From an uncultured Pseudomonadota bacterium (GTDB taxonomy: Bacteria > Myxococcota_A > UBA796 > SXON01): a DNA stretch of 64,000 nt. The translations under genes and the position numbers were made by a program. Location: NCBI GenBank assembly GCA_903885375.1, contig CAISIK010000207.1, positions 62,001-126,000 on the forward strand. Direction: 5' to 3'. Of this stretch, positions 31,409-41,517 are shown piece after piece (the first letter of the stretch is position 1; each line of letters opens with the position of its first letter). Below the pieces are notes generated by a model, which had not been told where the DNA came from, did not search any database, and saw only the letters and a program-made list of their open reading frames with translations.

Positions 31409-32976
31409 CGGGCGGGCTCCTCCTCGTGGCGATGGCCGCAGCGGAGGTCCAGCGCTTCGCGGTGGTCGTGGGCAACAACGAGGGGGCGCAGGGCGACGAC
31501 GCGCTGATCTTCGCCGAGCAGGACGCCCGCAAGATCCACGGCGTGCTTACCGAGCTGGGTGGCGTGTCGCTGATGAACACCCGGACGTTGCTCGGGAAGG
31601 GCCGCGGCGACCTCATCCGCGAGATGGCGGCGATGCAGGGTCCCATCGCGAGCGCGAAGCAGAACGGCAACGAGGCCGTCCTCTACTTCTACTACTCGGG
31701 GCACGCGGATGAGGATGGGCTCCACCTCGGCACCACCGAGGTGGCGTGGTCGGAGCTCAGCGCCATGCTGGATCGTTCCGGTGCCGACGTGCGCGTGGCC
31801 TTCGTGGATGCCTGCCAGTCGGGCGCCATGACCCGCCGCAAGGGCGGCGCGCGGGCCCCCGGCTTCGTGCTCGACCTCGAGGAGCGGCTCGATGCGCGCG
31901 GCTCGGTGGTGGTGACGAGCAGCGCGAGCGATGAGGCGAGCCAGGAGTCCGACGAGATCGGCGGCTCCTACTTCACGCATTTCCTCGCCTCGGCGCTCAG
32001 CGGCAGCGCCGACGCCGATCGGGATGGCCGCGTGACACTCGCTGAAACATATCGATACGTGTATCACGAGACAGTGTTTCGAACCTCGTCTTCTCGCGTA
32101 GGTACCCAGCACCCCACCGAGGCCTCCAACCTCTCCGCCAACGGCGAGCTCGTGCTCACTGAGATGGGTCGTTCGGGCACCGGCACGCTCCAGCTCCCCG
32201 GCGAGAACGCCGGCACGTTCGCGGTGTTCGACGTGGAGCGCCGCATGTTCGTTTCCGAGGTGGAGGTGGCCGGCGCCGACCGGCAGGTGGCGCTGCGCCC
32301 CGGCCGCTACCTCGTGCAGCGCCGGCTGCCGGCCCACCTCTCCGTGGCGGAGGTGCAGCTCGCGGCGCGCGGGGTGGTGCGGGTGGAAGCATCCCAGTTT
32401 CGCCGTGGTGAGTACGAGAGCGACGTGGCGAAGGGCTCCATTGACGCCACCATCCGCACCGCCAAGCGGCCGAAGCTCTCGCTCCGGTTGAACGTGGCGG
32501 GCAGGGCCTTCAGCGATCCGGTGGTGCAAACGGCGTACTTCCCCACCACGGGCGCCATGGGCGTGGAGGGGCGCTTCGACTGGAGGGAAGGCCAGTACGT
32601 AACGGGCGACTTCCTGGTGGGGAGCGGCGGCGGCTCGCTCAGCATCGAGGGGCTCGACTACCCGGTGGCCGTGGGGCTCGACTCCACCACCTTCGGGGTG
32701 GGCGCCGGCTGGCGGAGCCCCGAATTCATCGTGCAGGCGGGCGGAGGCGTTCACCTCGAAGCCTTCTGGTTGCGGCGACGTTTCCCCGACGCGGGCGTGC
32801 CCGATCAGGAGCTGTTCTCCGTGGCGCCCGGCCTCGCCGGATGGGTGGGCGTGCACCCCGGCCAGTGGCAGATCGACCTGCAGCTCCGCGTTCACTACCT
32901 CCCCTATGTGGTGGATGGCCGCGACCTGGGGATGGGCTTTTCCGAGCTGATGCTCGGACTGGGGTACCGGCTGTGA
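31405..32976 (+). CDS. Secreted caspase-like (C14) protein with C-terminal beta-barrel-like region
   Basis: The protein is 523 aa from the GTG at 31405. A short signal (TGGLLLVAMAAAEV) precedes a C14 p20 domain: FAVVVGNNEG, FAEQDARKIHGVLTELGG, then YFYYSGHADEDG with catalytic His100 and AFVDACQSGA with catalytic Cys137. Both catalytic residues are present. Residues about 160-230 include GSYFTHFLASALSG. From about 265 the sequence becomes a beta-rich, Gly- and aromatic-rich region (RFDWREGQYVTGDFLVGSGGG) that may be an outer-membrane barrel or carbohydrate-binding fold. The codons around 32043-32080 are unusually A/T-rich. Third gene of the sigma operon. Confidence 0.85.
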   Translation: MTGGLLLVAMAAAEVQRFAVVVGNNEGAQGDDALIFAEQDARKIHGVLTELGGVSLMNTRTLLGKGRGDLIREMAAMQGPIASAKQNGNEAVLYFYYSGHADEDGLHLGTTEVAWSELSAMLDRSGADVRVAFVDACQSGAMTRRKGGARAPGFVLDLEERLDARGSVVVTSSASDEASQESDEIGGSYFTHFLASALSGSADADRDGRVTLAETYRYVYHETVFRTSSSRVGTQHPTEASNLSANGELVLTEMGRSGTGTLQLPGENAGTFAVFDVERRMFVSEVEVAGADRQVALRPGRYLVQRRLPAHLSVAEVQLAARGVVRVEASQFRRGEYESDVAKGSIDATIRTAKRPKLSLRLNVAGRAFSDPVVQTAYFPTTGAMGVEGRFDWREGQYVTGDFLVGSGGGSLSIEGLDYPVAVGLDSTTFGVGAGWRSPEFIVQAGGGVHLEAFWLRRRFPDAGVPDQELFSVAPGLAGWVGVHPGQWQIDLQLRVHYLPYVVDGRDLGMGFSELMLGLGYRL

Positions 32977-33881
32977 TCCTCCTTCTCGCCCTCGCCGCGG
33001 GTTGCGGCACCGTGAGCAACGACCCCTTCAACGACGACGCCGACTTCCTCGCGGCGTTGCCCACGGAGGATCAGCAGACGCTGCGGTTCGGCGAGGACAC
33101 CACGGCGGAGGCGGCGCGCGGCATCGGCGAACGGGCGGAGCTCGTGGAGCTGTCGATCGCCGTGGCGACCACCGTGAACGGCTTCGTTTTCGGCGTGCTC
33201 GACCTGCTCGAAGGCGTGCGCGGGCTCCCGCCGGCCAGCCGCACGGAGGACGGGCGCCGCTGGGGCCCCGCCGAGCTCGACTGCAACGTGGATGGCTCGC
33301 TCCTGATGTCGCGCGAGGCTGCGGTGTACGACTGGAGCGTGGTGGGCCACCAGGCCGGAGAGGAAACCGACGCCACCGTGCTGTACGGCACCCACTTCGG
33401 CGGGGCGTCGGTCAAGGCGGGGGATGGCGTGTTCGTGTGGGACCACTCGCGCTGGTCCGCGTGGTGTGGCGCCGACGAAGGGGGCATCGTGTCGGTGGCG
33501 TACGACAACCGGGAGGGCGTGGACCTGCTCGTCTCCCTGGAGGACTTCTTCCGGAGCGGCGAGGCGCCCGCCGACCGCGACTACGCCTACCGTCACACCG
33601 ATGCGGAGGGCGACTTCGAGTACCGCACGGAGGCCGACCTCGACGACTCGGGCACGCCGGCCAACGTGGAGGTCCGCGACCGCTGGGTTCCCGGGGTGGG
33701 CGGACGGTCCGACGCGCAGGTGTCCGGGGGGCGCTTCGGCGACGAGGTGTGGGTGTGGAGCCAGTGCTGGGGCGCCACCGGCGCGCTGGTCTACGAGGTG
33801 GACAACCTCGGGCTCGTCGAGGAGGCGGGCGCCGGCTCGGAGTGTGTGTACGCCGAGGCGGCGGGGTTGGAGCGGATCTGA
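32973..33881 (+). CDS. Lipoprotein of unknown function
   Basis: The protein is 302 aa from the GTG at 32973, overlapping the caspase stop by 4 nt. MILLLALAAGC is a lipoprotein signal. The mature part has a helical region (AEAARGIGERAELVELSIAV) followed by a beta-rich domain with aromatic/Asp-rich strands (FVWDHSRWSAWCGAD, EGDFEYRTEADLDD). No family is recognised. As the last gene of the sigma / membrane / caspase operon it is probably a surface component of the same response. Confidence 0.75.
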   Translation: MILLLALAAGCGTVSNDPFNDDADFLAALPTEDQQTLRFGEDTTAEAARGIGERAELVELSIAVATTVNGFVFGVLDLLEGVRGLPPASRTEDGRRWGPAELDCNVDGSLLMSREAAVYDWSVVGHQAGEETDATVLYGTHFGGASVKAGDGVFVWDHSRWSAWCGADEGGIVSVAYDNREGVDLLVSLEDFFRSGEAPADRDYAYRHTDAEGDFEYRTEADLDDSGTPANVEVRDRWVPGVGGRSDAQVSGGRFGDEVWVWSQCWGATGALVYEVDNLGLVEEAGAGSECVYAEAAGLERI

Positions 33882-34657
33882 TCCTGCCCGTCTGGAAACC
33901 GGCGGGATGGACCCCGCTCGAGCTTCTCGAAGCCAGCCGCGCCCGCCACGGCCTCGCGGCCGGCGAGCCCGTCGTCTACGCCGGCCGGCTCGACCCGATG
34001 GCCGACGGCGTGGTCCTCCTCCTCTCGGGGGCCGACCGCCACGACCTCGCCGCACACCTGAAGCACGACAAGGAGTACGTGGCCCGCTTCCTCTTCGGCG
34101 TGCGCAGCGACACCCACGATGCCCTCGGACGGCTCCACCCGGAGCCGCCGCCGCCGCCGCTCGCCACCTGCCTCCGCTCGGTGGGCGCGCTCGCCGGAGT
34201 CCACACCCTGCCCCTACCCGTCTGGTCGGCCTACAAGGTGCGCGGACGGCCGCTCCACGCCTGGGCCGCAGAGGGTCGCGTGGACGAGATCACCGTTCCA
34301 GCACGGGAGATGTGCGTGCACAGCGTGACGGGCGTGACGGGCCGCGCGGTGCCCGCGGCGGCGCTCGTCGAGGAGGTCGCCGCGCGGATCGGGCGGGTGC
34401 GCGGCACCTTCCGCCAGGAGGCCGCGCTCTTCGACTGGCGGGCGCTCGCGATGCCGCTGGTGGAAGTGACCGCCACGCTCACGGTGTCGAGCGGCACCTA
34501 CGTGCGGGCGCTGGCGGAACGGCTGGGTCGCGAGCTGGGCTCGGGTGGCCTGCTGCTCGGACTCACCCGCACCCGCGTGGGGCCCTTCACCGCCCCCGCG
34601 CCGGCCGATGCGTCAGCGCATGACCTTGGCGGCGAAGACCGCGATCACCGCGAGTAG
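33842..34657 (+). CDS. truB: tRNA pseudouridine-55 synthase
   Basis: The protein is up to 271 aa. ILPVWKPAGWTPLELLE is the N-terminal TruB signature, VYAGRLDPMADGVVLLL carries the catalytic Asp, YVARFLFGVRSDTHDALG the next conserved block, and VTATLTVSSGTYVRALAERLGREL the RNA-binding motif. The start is uncertain: a GTG at 33842 lies inside the upstream gene. A CTG at 33878, overlapping that gene's stop as CTGA and with GGAG 5 nt upstream, fits the usual TruB N-terminus better. The 3' end overlaps the convergent membrane gene by 45 nt. Confidence 0.88.
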   Translation: MCVRRGGGVGADLILPVWKPAGWTPLELLEASRARHGLAAGEPVVYAGRLDPMADGVVLLLSGADRHDLAAHLKHDKEYVARFLFGVRSDTHDALGRLHPEPPPPPLATCLRSVGALAGVHTLPLPVWSAYKVRGRPLHAWAAEGRVDEITVPAREMCVHSVTGVTGRAVPAAALVEEVAARIGRVRGTFRQEAALFDWRALAMPLVEVTATLTVSSGTYVRALAERLGRELGSGGLLLGLTRTRVGPFTAPAPADASAHDLGGEDRDHRE

Positions 34658-35020
34658 CAGGCCCACGCCGCGCACCGGGATGACCCACCTCGCCGAGGCG
34701 CTCTCCTTGATGCCCATGTGGGAGGCGAGCACCATCACGATGCCCACGAAGGCCGCGCCGACCTTGGCGTGGATCCACGCGCCAGAGGAGAAGATCGCCA
34801 TCCCCTGCGGGTTGACGAAGAGCAGCGCGATGCCGAGCACCAGCGTGAGGCCGGCGGTGATCCGCTCCACGAGCACGTTCCGCGCCAGCACGAGGCGGCG
34901 GATGGCGGCGCCGTCGGCCGGGTTGCGGCCGGCGTGTACGAGGGCGGCATCCGTGGCCACGCCCATGCCGAAGAAGGACATCACCACGGCGATGTGGAAG
35001 AACAGCACGTAGGGGTACAT
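34613..35020 (-). CDS. Four-helix membrane protein, HemJ/CopD-superfamily-like
   Basis: The protein is 135 aa from the ATG at 35020. There are four predicted membrane helices, at about 4-24, 48-68, 80-100 and 112-132. FFHIAVVMSFFGMG in helix 1 and WIHAKVGAAFVG in helix 3 match the HemJ pattern of an early His and a His-x-Lys near residue 83. HemJ is the oxygen-independent-type protoporphyrinogen oxidase; CopD-like or DUF2269-like proteins share this fold. No other haem genes are nearby. Upstream ATGs exist, but this start best fits the family length. Confidence 0.6.
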   Translation of the reverse strand: MYPYVLFFHIAVVMSFFGMGVATDAALVHAGRNPADGAAIRRLVLARNVLVERITAGLTLVLGIALLFVNPQGMAIFSSGAWIHAKVGAAFVGIVMVLASHMGIKESASARWVIPVRGVGLLLAVIAVFAAKVMR

Positions 35021-35094
35021 GGGGAATCCGGCTCCCCCGGCGGGTATCCCGTTCACCCGCGTAGGGGCTCCCGCCCGCCGGGTTACCGGCCGCG

Positions 35095-35865
35095 ATGTCA
35101 CTCCGTCGTGTTGCCCTCGCCGACCTCACCGTGCGCGGCGAGCGCGCCTTCCGCGAGGTGCCGCTGTACGGTCGGCTGAAGGCCTGCCTCCACGACGACG
35201 GGGTGGTCTTTCTCGTGGCCGACGGCGAGGCCGCGAACCCCGACCGCGTGCGGTTCCTGAACCTCACCTTCTGGCACGCTGGCGAGACCAGCGACGTGCT
35301 GGTGGACGACAGCATCGAGGCCGACGTCGTGGCCCACGCGGCGTGGCACCATGCCGCGGGCCGCGCCCTCGCCACGGGGCTTCCGCCCACCGCCGCCGCG
35401 CTGCTGCTGGGTGAGTCGGTGGCGAGCGCGTTCGATGTGTACGTGGTCGGGCGCATGCTGCGGACCGGCCGGCAGACGGCCTACCTGCGGAGCCAGATGC
35501 CCCTGATGGCCGCGGCGGCCGCCGAGGCCGGCTTCGAGGCGGCGGGGGTAGCGGCGATGTTCCAGACAGTGGCCGACGACCCCGACGAGGCCTTCGCCGA
35601 CCTCCGCGGGCTGCTCTTCGAGTCGAGCCTCGCGCTCCTGGCGTGCGCCGGGCCCGGGGAGGCCGCCGCCTGCCTGCTCCGCTTCGAGTCGCACCGCTTC
35701 TCCTGCCTCCTCCACCACTTCGCCTTGTCGAGCTGGGTGCTGTACGCCCGAGCCTACGCCGGGAGCCCGGTTGCCGAAGATGCGGCCATGCTCGCCGATG
35801 CGGCCATGCGCGCTTCGCCGCGCGCGCTGGCCTGGCTCGAAGCCCACTGGCTGCCGCGCGCCTGA
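35095..35865 (+). CDS. Protein of unknown function
   Basis: The protein is 256 aa, without signal peptide or membrane helix. The first 75 residues are beta-rich (LTVRGERAFREVPLYGRLKACLHDDGVVFLV). The rest is Ala-rich and helical with several His (VVAHAAWHHAAG; FSCLLHHFALSSW). No family can be named. The start is the ATG at 35095 within a TTACC-GGCCGCG context, like other starts here. It lies between a membrane gene and a peptidase gene on the opposite strand. Confidence 0.7.
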   Translation: MSLRRVALADLTVRGERAFREVPLYGRLKACLHDDGVVFLVADGEAANPDRVRFLNLTFWHAGETSDVLVDDSIEADVVAHAAWHHAAGRALATGLPPTAAALLLGESVASAFDVYVVGRMLRTGRQTAYLRSQMPLMAAAAAEAGFEAAGVAAMFQTVADDPDEAFADLRGLLFESSLALLACAGPGEAAACLLRFESHRFSCLLHHFALSSWVLYARAYAGSPVAEDAAMLADAAMRASPRALAWLEAHWLPRA

Positions 35866-35871
35866 GTCGGG

Positions 35872-37092
35872 TCAGGTGCGGGGCCGGCTCCGCCGCCAAA
35901 GTGCGAGGAGGAGGAGGCCGGCGCCCACCTCGTCGAGGGGTACGCGGGTGCCGGGGGCACCCCCATCGCCGCCCGCCCCGGAGTCGCCCGCACCGGCGCC
36001 GCAGCCCACCTCGGCGAAGGGGGTGCGGCGGCCGGGCACGGGGCTCGAAGGGGCCGTCGTCGGTCGGGGGTCGGGCACCGACTCCCCACCGCTGTCGCCC
36101 GGTTCGGGGTCGGGGTCGCCCACGGTGCCCACGCAGCTCGCCGACAGGTTGAAGCCGCTGGCGATGCCGTCGTACCCGTCGACCACGAGGGTGTAGGTCA
36201 CGTTGGCGGTAGCATTGAAGGCGAGCCACTCCTCCGAGGCCTCGCTGTTGGTGGAGCAGGTGATCGCCCCGCTGCCATCGCAGGCCGCCGAGCCGAGCAC
36301 GAAGAGATCGATGTCGCCGCCCATGCCAGTGAGGCCGAGGGTGACGGGCTCGTCGATGGGGGTGGAGAAGCTGTAGGCGATCTCCGGGCCGGAGGTCGGC
36401 CATTCGCCGCAGCCGTAGAGCGAGTGGGACTGGGTGGCGCCGCCGGTGTTGTTCGCCGAGGAGATCGTCTGCCCGCAGGAGAGCGTGGCCACCACGGTGC
36501 AGGGGCCGGCGTTCTGGCAGGAACCACCGGGCAGGCCGCCGTAGGCGCCCTGATCGAGCCAGTAGGTGGGCGGGGCGGAGCAGGAGCCATCGAAGGGATC
36601 ACTCGCCGACCCGCTCGACTCCCGCACCTCGAAGTGTACGTGGGGGCCGGTGCTGTTTCCGGAGCTGCCGCCGTAGCCGAGGTGCGTGCCGCACCCCACG
36701 TACTGGCCCACCGCCACCGCCACGGTCCACTGCTTGAGGTGGGCGTAGTAGGTGCTGCGGCCGTCGGCGTGCGCGATCTTCACGTAGTTGCCGAAGCCGC
36801 CGCCGCCGCCGCAGTCCCCCGTGGAGCAGCGGTCGTACTCGCCGTCGTTCACGGCCACCACCGTGCCCTCGGCGGCGGCCACGATCTCGCGCCCCTCGTC
36901 CATCCCGCTCCACGAGCCGAAGCCGAAGTCGCTGCCGTTGTGGCCGCTGTAGGTGATGCCGCCGCAGCCCCAGTCGGTGCTGCCGCCGTGGTCCTTGTAG
37001 GCAGTGGGGTAGAAGGCGCCGTAGTGGGCATCCCCCGCCGGGAACCGGTACTCCTGGGCCATGGCGAGGGCGGCGAGCAGGATCAGCGCCAT
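35872..37092 (-). CDS. Secreted M23 endopeptidase with PPC domain and C-terminal anchor
   Basis: The protein is 406 aa. A cleavable signal (MALILLAALAMAQ) is followed by the LytM/M23 fold: YSGHNGSDFGFG supplies the first His and Asp, and GPHVHFEVRE the HxH zinc motif. Residues about 190-300 contain a beta-sandwich like a prepeptidase C-terminal (PPC) domain (VTLGLTGMGGDIDLFVLG). The tail is a Pro/Gly-rich linker, a GCGAG motif, a hydrophobic helix (GAGLLLLALW) and Arg residues, resembling MYXO-CTERM-type sorting tails. It would cleave peptidoglycan or peptide crosslinks outside the cell. Confidence 0.85.
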   Translation of the reverse strand: MALILLAALAMAQEYRFPAGDAHYGAFYPTAYKDHGGSTDWGCGGITYSGHNGSDFGFGSWSGMDEGREIVAAAEGTVVAVNDGEYDRCSTGDCGGGGGFGNYVKIAHADGRSTYYAHLKQWTVAVAVGQYVGCGTHLGYGGSSGNSTGPHVHFEVRESSGSASDPFDGSCSAPPTYWLDQGAYGGLPGGSCQNAGPCTVVATLSCGQTISSANNTGGATQSHSLYGCGEWPTSGPEIAYSFSTPIDEPVTLGLTGMGGDIDLFVLGSAACDGSGAITCSTNSEASEEWLAFNATANVTYTLVVDGYDGIASGFNLSASCVGTVGDPDPEPGDSGGESVPDPRPTTAPSSPVPGRRTPFAEVGCGAGAGDSGAGGDGGAPGTRVPLDEVGAGLLLLALWRRSRPRT

Positions 37093-37679
37093 GACACCTC
37101 CCGCGCCCCATCGGCGGTCTGCCACCGGAGCCTGTCGCCGTCGAAATGGAGGGTGTCGCGGTGCGGCGGCGGCACGAACCCGGGGGGTGGCCCCCCGGCC
37201 GGGCGCGCGAGCCCCACGTTGGTGAGGGGCCGGGGAGGGGACCTCCCCAGCGTGTCGCCCACGAAGACCTGCGGGAGGCCATCGGGGGAGGCCACCCACG
37301 CCACGGCGGTGTCGGCGACGGCCACCCGATCGGGGCGCCCGCCGGACACGACCGTGACCGGCTGGCCGAGGCTGCCCCCCTCCGCCGACCAGCATTGGAG
37401 CGCGCCCTTGCCATCGGGAATGTCGCCCACCGCGCAGAGGGTGGCGTCGTTCACCACCGGCGCCTCGTAGAGGCCCGTGGCCAACGCGATCCGCTCGGGA
37501 CCGAAGAGGGTGGTGCCCTCCATCGCCAGGGACACCCCCCCCACCCGCAAGCCGCCCTGCCCGCTCCACGCGTGATCCGTGCCCTCCGGCCCCTCCTCCC
37601 GCGAGACGGACGCCGCGGGCGACGCCCTCGGCACGTCCGCCGGAGCGCCGCAGGCAAGGGTCAGCAACAGGGCGAGCAC
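37083..37679 (-). CDS. Lipoprotein of unknown function
   Basis: The protein is 198 aa from the GTG at 37679. MLALLLTLAC is a lipoprotein signal. The mature chain is beta-rich (LRVGGVSLAMEGTTLFGPERIALATG, GRPDRVAVADTAVAWVASPDG) and ends in a short basic tail. It looks like part of a propeller or jelly-roll, but no family is recognised. Its 3' end overlaps the start of the M23 gene by 10 nt, so the two are co-transcribed. Confidence 0.7.
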   Translation of the reverse strand: MLALLLTLACGAPADVPRASPAASVSREEGPEGTDHAWSGQGGLRVGGVSLAMEGTTLFGPERIALATGLYEAPVVNDATLCAVGDIPDGKGALQCWSAEGGSLGQPVTVVSGGRPDRVAVADTAVAWVASPDGLPQVFVGDTLGRSPPRPLTNVGLARPAGGPPPGFVPPPHRDTLHFDGDRLRWQTADGAREVSWR

Positions 37680-37726
37680 GCCCTACGATAGCCCAACGCC
37701 GAACTTGCGCCCGTCTCCTGCTCGCT

Positions 37727-37755
37727 TTGCGCGTCGTCAAGGATTGGTGTAGACT
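37727..37755 (+). promoter_or_regulatory. Sigma-70-type promoter
   Basis: TTGCGC (37727-37732) and TAGACT (37750-37755) are separated by 17 bp. The predicted start site is around 37762, followed by a short leader with GAGG before the ATG at 37771. Confidence 0.5.
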
Positions 37756-37770
37756 GCCCGCGAGGTATCC

Positions 37771-38986
<1,216 letters not shown>

Positions 38987-39000
<14 letters not shown>

Positions 39001-40591
39001 GTCTCCCGCGCTTCACCTGAGGAGCCCCCGCCGGTCGGTTCTCCGACTGGCGGGGGTTTTCCTTCTTGGGTGCAGCGAGGAAGGAGGCGGCTCCGGGGAG
39101 GCCCGATCGTTGCCGGAAGCGGCGCCCTCCGTGGAGGGGGCCGCGGCGCTCACGCGCCTCTCCCTCGACCTGCTCGGTCGCCGACCGCCTCCCGAGGCGA
39201 TCGCCACGGCCGATGCAGCCGCGTTCGAAACCCTTCGCCTCGCCGCCGCCGCCGACCCGGCGCTCGGCCGGCGCGCCGCCTGGCTCTGGAACGAGTCGCT
39301 GCACCTCGCCGCCTGGCGGGACGACCTCGCGCGGCTCTCGTCGCTCGACCCGGCCACCATGCGGAGCCTCGCCTGGGAGCCGCTCGCCGGCATCGAGGCG
39401 ATCGTGAACGAGGACCGACCGTTCACCGATATCTTCACCGCTTCGGAGTGGCCCGCCGATGCCACGGTGGCTTCGCTCTGGGGGTTGGATCCCGCCGTGG
39501 AGGGAGAGGCCTGGGCGTGGACCCGGTACAGCGATGGCCGTCCGCTCGCTGGCCTCCTCTCAACCAACGGCCTGTGGATGCGCTACCAGGCCGATCAGAC
39601 GAACTTCCACCGGCGGCGCGCCAACATGCTGGCGCGGGTGTTCCTGTGCGCGGACTTCTTCGAGCGCGAGGTGGAGTTCGAGGCCGACGTGGCGCTGGGC
39701 GGCGCGGACGTGGAGAGCGCGGTGCGCGACGTCGGCGCGTGCGCGAGCTGCCACGCTTCGCTCGACCCTCTCGCCGGCTTCCTCGGTGGGTTCTCCGAGC
39801 GCTCGGAGCCCACGGATCTCGCCTCGGCGGGCGCGTACAGCCCGTGGCTCGCCGACTGGGCCGCCGCCCGCAGCGCGCCGGCGTACTTCGGCAACCCCGG
39901 CGCCGACGTGGCCGACCTCGGCCGCTTCCTCGCCGCCGACCCCCGTGTGCCGCGTTGCGTGGTCCGCCGCGCCTACGAGGGGCTCACCGAGGCCTCCTTC
40001 GACGAGGCTCCGGAACGCGAGGCGCTCGTGAGCGCCTTCGTGGAAGGCGGTCTCCGGTGGGACACGTTGGCGCTCGCCATCGTGGAGACGGAGGCCTGGC
40101 AACGACCCGGCAGCCGGCGGCTCTCGGTGGACCAGACCGCCGTTTCCCTCACCGAAGCGCTCGGCCTGCCCCGGAGCGAGACCGGGGCCTGGGAGGGGCT
40201 CGATGATGTGCTGCTCGACGGAGAGCTGCGCGTGCTCGCGGGCGACTCCGACGATGTGAACGCGCTCACGCGCATCCGCGTGGCGGCGCCGGGCCAGCTC
40301 CTCGCCGCCGAGTGGCTCGCCGCGGTGGCCGTTCCCGAGGCGATCGCCCTCGACCGGGCGCGGCAGCCCGCGCAACGCCTGCTGCTCCCGGCTGATGAAA
40401 CGACCGTCGACGAAGCGGTGGTCCGTGCCCAGCTGGGAACGCTCGCCGCCCGGCTGCTCGGGCGGGTCGTGGAGCCGGGCGGCGCGGCGGAGGACCGCCT
40501 CTTCGCCCTCTGGTCGGGCGCGGATGCCGAGGACCGGTGGGGGGAGGTCGTCGAGGCGCTGGTGCGCCACCCTGAAGCGGGGCTCCACTGA
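38987..40591 (+). CDS. DUF1588/DUF1592-like c-haem lipoprotein (Tat-type signal)
   Basis: The protein is about 534 aa. The start is uncertain: GTG at 38987 is the nearest in-frame start that includes SPRRSVLRLAGVFLLGC, a twin-Arg lipoprotein signal. Helical regions follow, then RRANMLARVFLCADFF and CASCHASLDPLAGF at about residue 260. This CxxCH block is typical of the DUF1588/1592 proteins that occur with DUF1501 partners in planctomycetes and myxobacteria. The C-terminal half has no motif I recognise. It is followed by a CxxCH lipoprotein gene and a DUF1501 gene with overlapping stops and starts. Confidence 0.72.
39025..39060 (+). terminator. Rho-independent terminator-like hairpin overlapping the next coding sequence
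   Basis: The arms are 39025-39038 and 39043-39056, 14 pairs with one G-T, a TTCT loop, and TTTTCCTTCTT after the stem. It lies 25 nt past the stop of the repeat lipoprotein. It also falls within the segment that encodes the Arg-Arg signal peptide of the next gene, so it may regulate that gene. Confidence 0.8.
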
Positions 40592-41517
40592 TGCTCCTGC
40601 CCCTCCTCCTCGCGTGCACCGATCCCGTGGCCCCCACCCCGGAGCCGATCGCCGCGGCGGCGTGCGGGGACTGGGCTTCTGTCGGCCAGCCCTTCGCCCT
40701 CGGTTGGTGCACGTCGTGCCACTCGAGCCGGCTTCCCGCCGGCCACCGCTATGGCGCGCCCGAGGGGGTGGACCTCGACACGCTCGCGGGGATGCGGAAG
40801 TGGTCGGAGCGGGTGTCGGTGCGGGCGCTGGGCGATGACGCGGACATGCCCCCCGGTTCGCATGCCTCGGCGTCCGAGCGCGCGGCCCTCGCGGCCTGGA
40901 TCGCCTGCGGCGCGCCCGGCGAGGAGGCGTCGATGCCCGAGGGAGAGCGGGATGCCGATCTGCTCGGCGCCGTCACGCTCACCGGGGGCGTCACGGAGGC
41001 CGACGGCGGTGTGCTCCTCAGCCAGAACCTCGACGGCGAGGGGTGGCTGCGCCAGTCCTTCGTCGGCTGGCCCGAGTCGGGCCTCGCCGCAGCGCTGGTC
41101 GGCCCGGATGGCGGCGTCGCCGAGTCGGTGTCGTTCGAGCCTCCGTTGGCTGTGTGGGACGACGCCGAGCGCACGCTGCAGTCCGCGGTGGTCGCCACCC
41201 GCGAGGGCGCCGCCGGGGTGGTGGTGGCGGAGGAGGACTGGACGGTGACCCGCGAGGTGGACGCCCAGCCCGACCCACGCTTCATGGAGGCGGCGCCCGA
41301 GCGCGTGGTGGCCGAGGTGGACGGCGAAGCCGCGTTCGTGTGGTGGTTCTCCCCGACCCGAATGCTCGTGGCCCAGGCCATGCGCCTCGAGGACGGCACC
41401 TGGCGGAGCGTGCTGAACACCGCACCCGTGGCGCAACGCCCGTCCGGGGACGGCTTCCCGCTGGAGGCCGGCGGTTCGTGGGCGGCGCGCGGCACCCTGC
41501 TCGCGGTGGCGCCATGA
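40591..41517 (+). CDS. Mono-haem c-type lipoprotein
   Basis: The protein is 308 aa. MLLPLLLAC is a lipoprotein signal. CTSCHSSRLPAGHRYG at about residue 36 has one CxxCH, and DADMPPGSHASASE about 50 residues later offers the Met ligand, as in small cytochrome c domains. Residues about 120-308 are a beta-rich domain of unknown type. It shares one base with the stop of the preceding gene (TGATG) and overlaps the DUF1501 gene by 4 nt. Confidence 0.75.
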   Translation: MLLPLLLACTDPVAPTPEPIAAAACGDWASVGQPFALGWCTSCHSSRLPAGHRYGAPEGVDLDTLAGMRKWSERVSVRALGDDADMPPGSHASASERAALAAWIACGAPGEEASMPEGERDADLLGAVTLTGGVTEADGGVLLSQNLDGEGWLRQSFVGWPESGLAAALVGPDGGVAESVSFEPPLAVWDDAERTLQSAVVATREGAAGVVVAEEDWTVTREVDAQPDPRFMEAAPERVVAEVDGEAAFVWWFSPTRMLVAQAMRLEDGTWRSVLNTAPVAQRPSGDGFPLEAGGSWAARGTLLAVAP

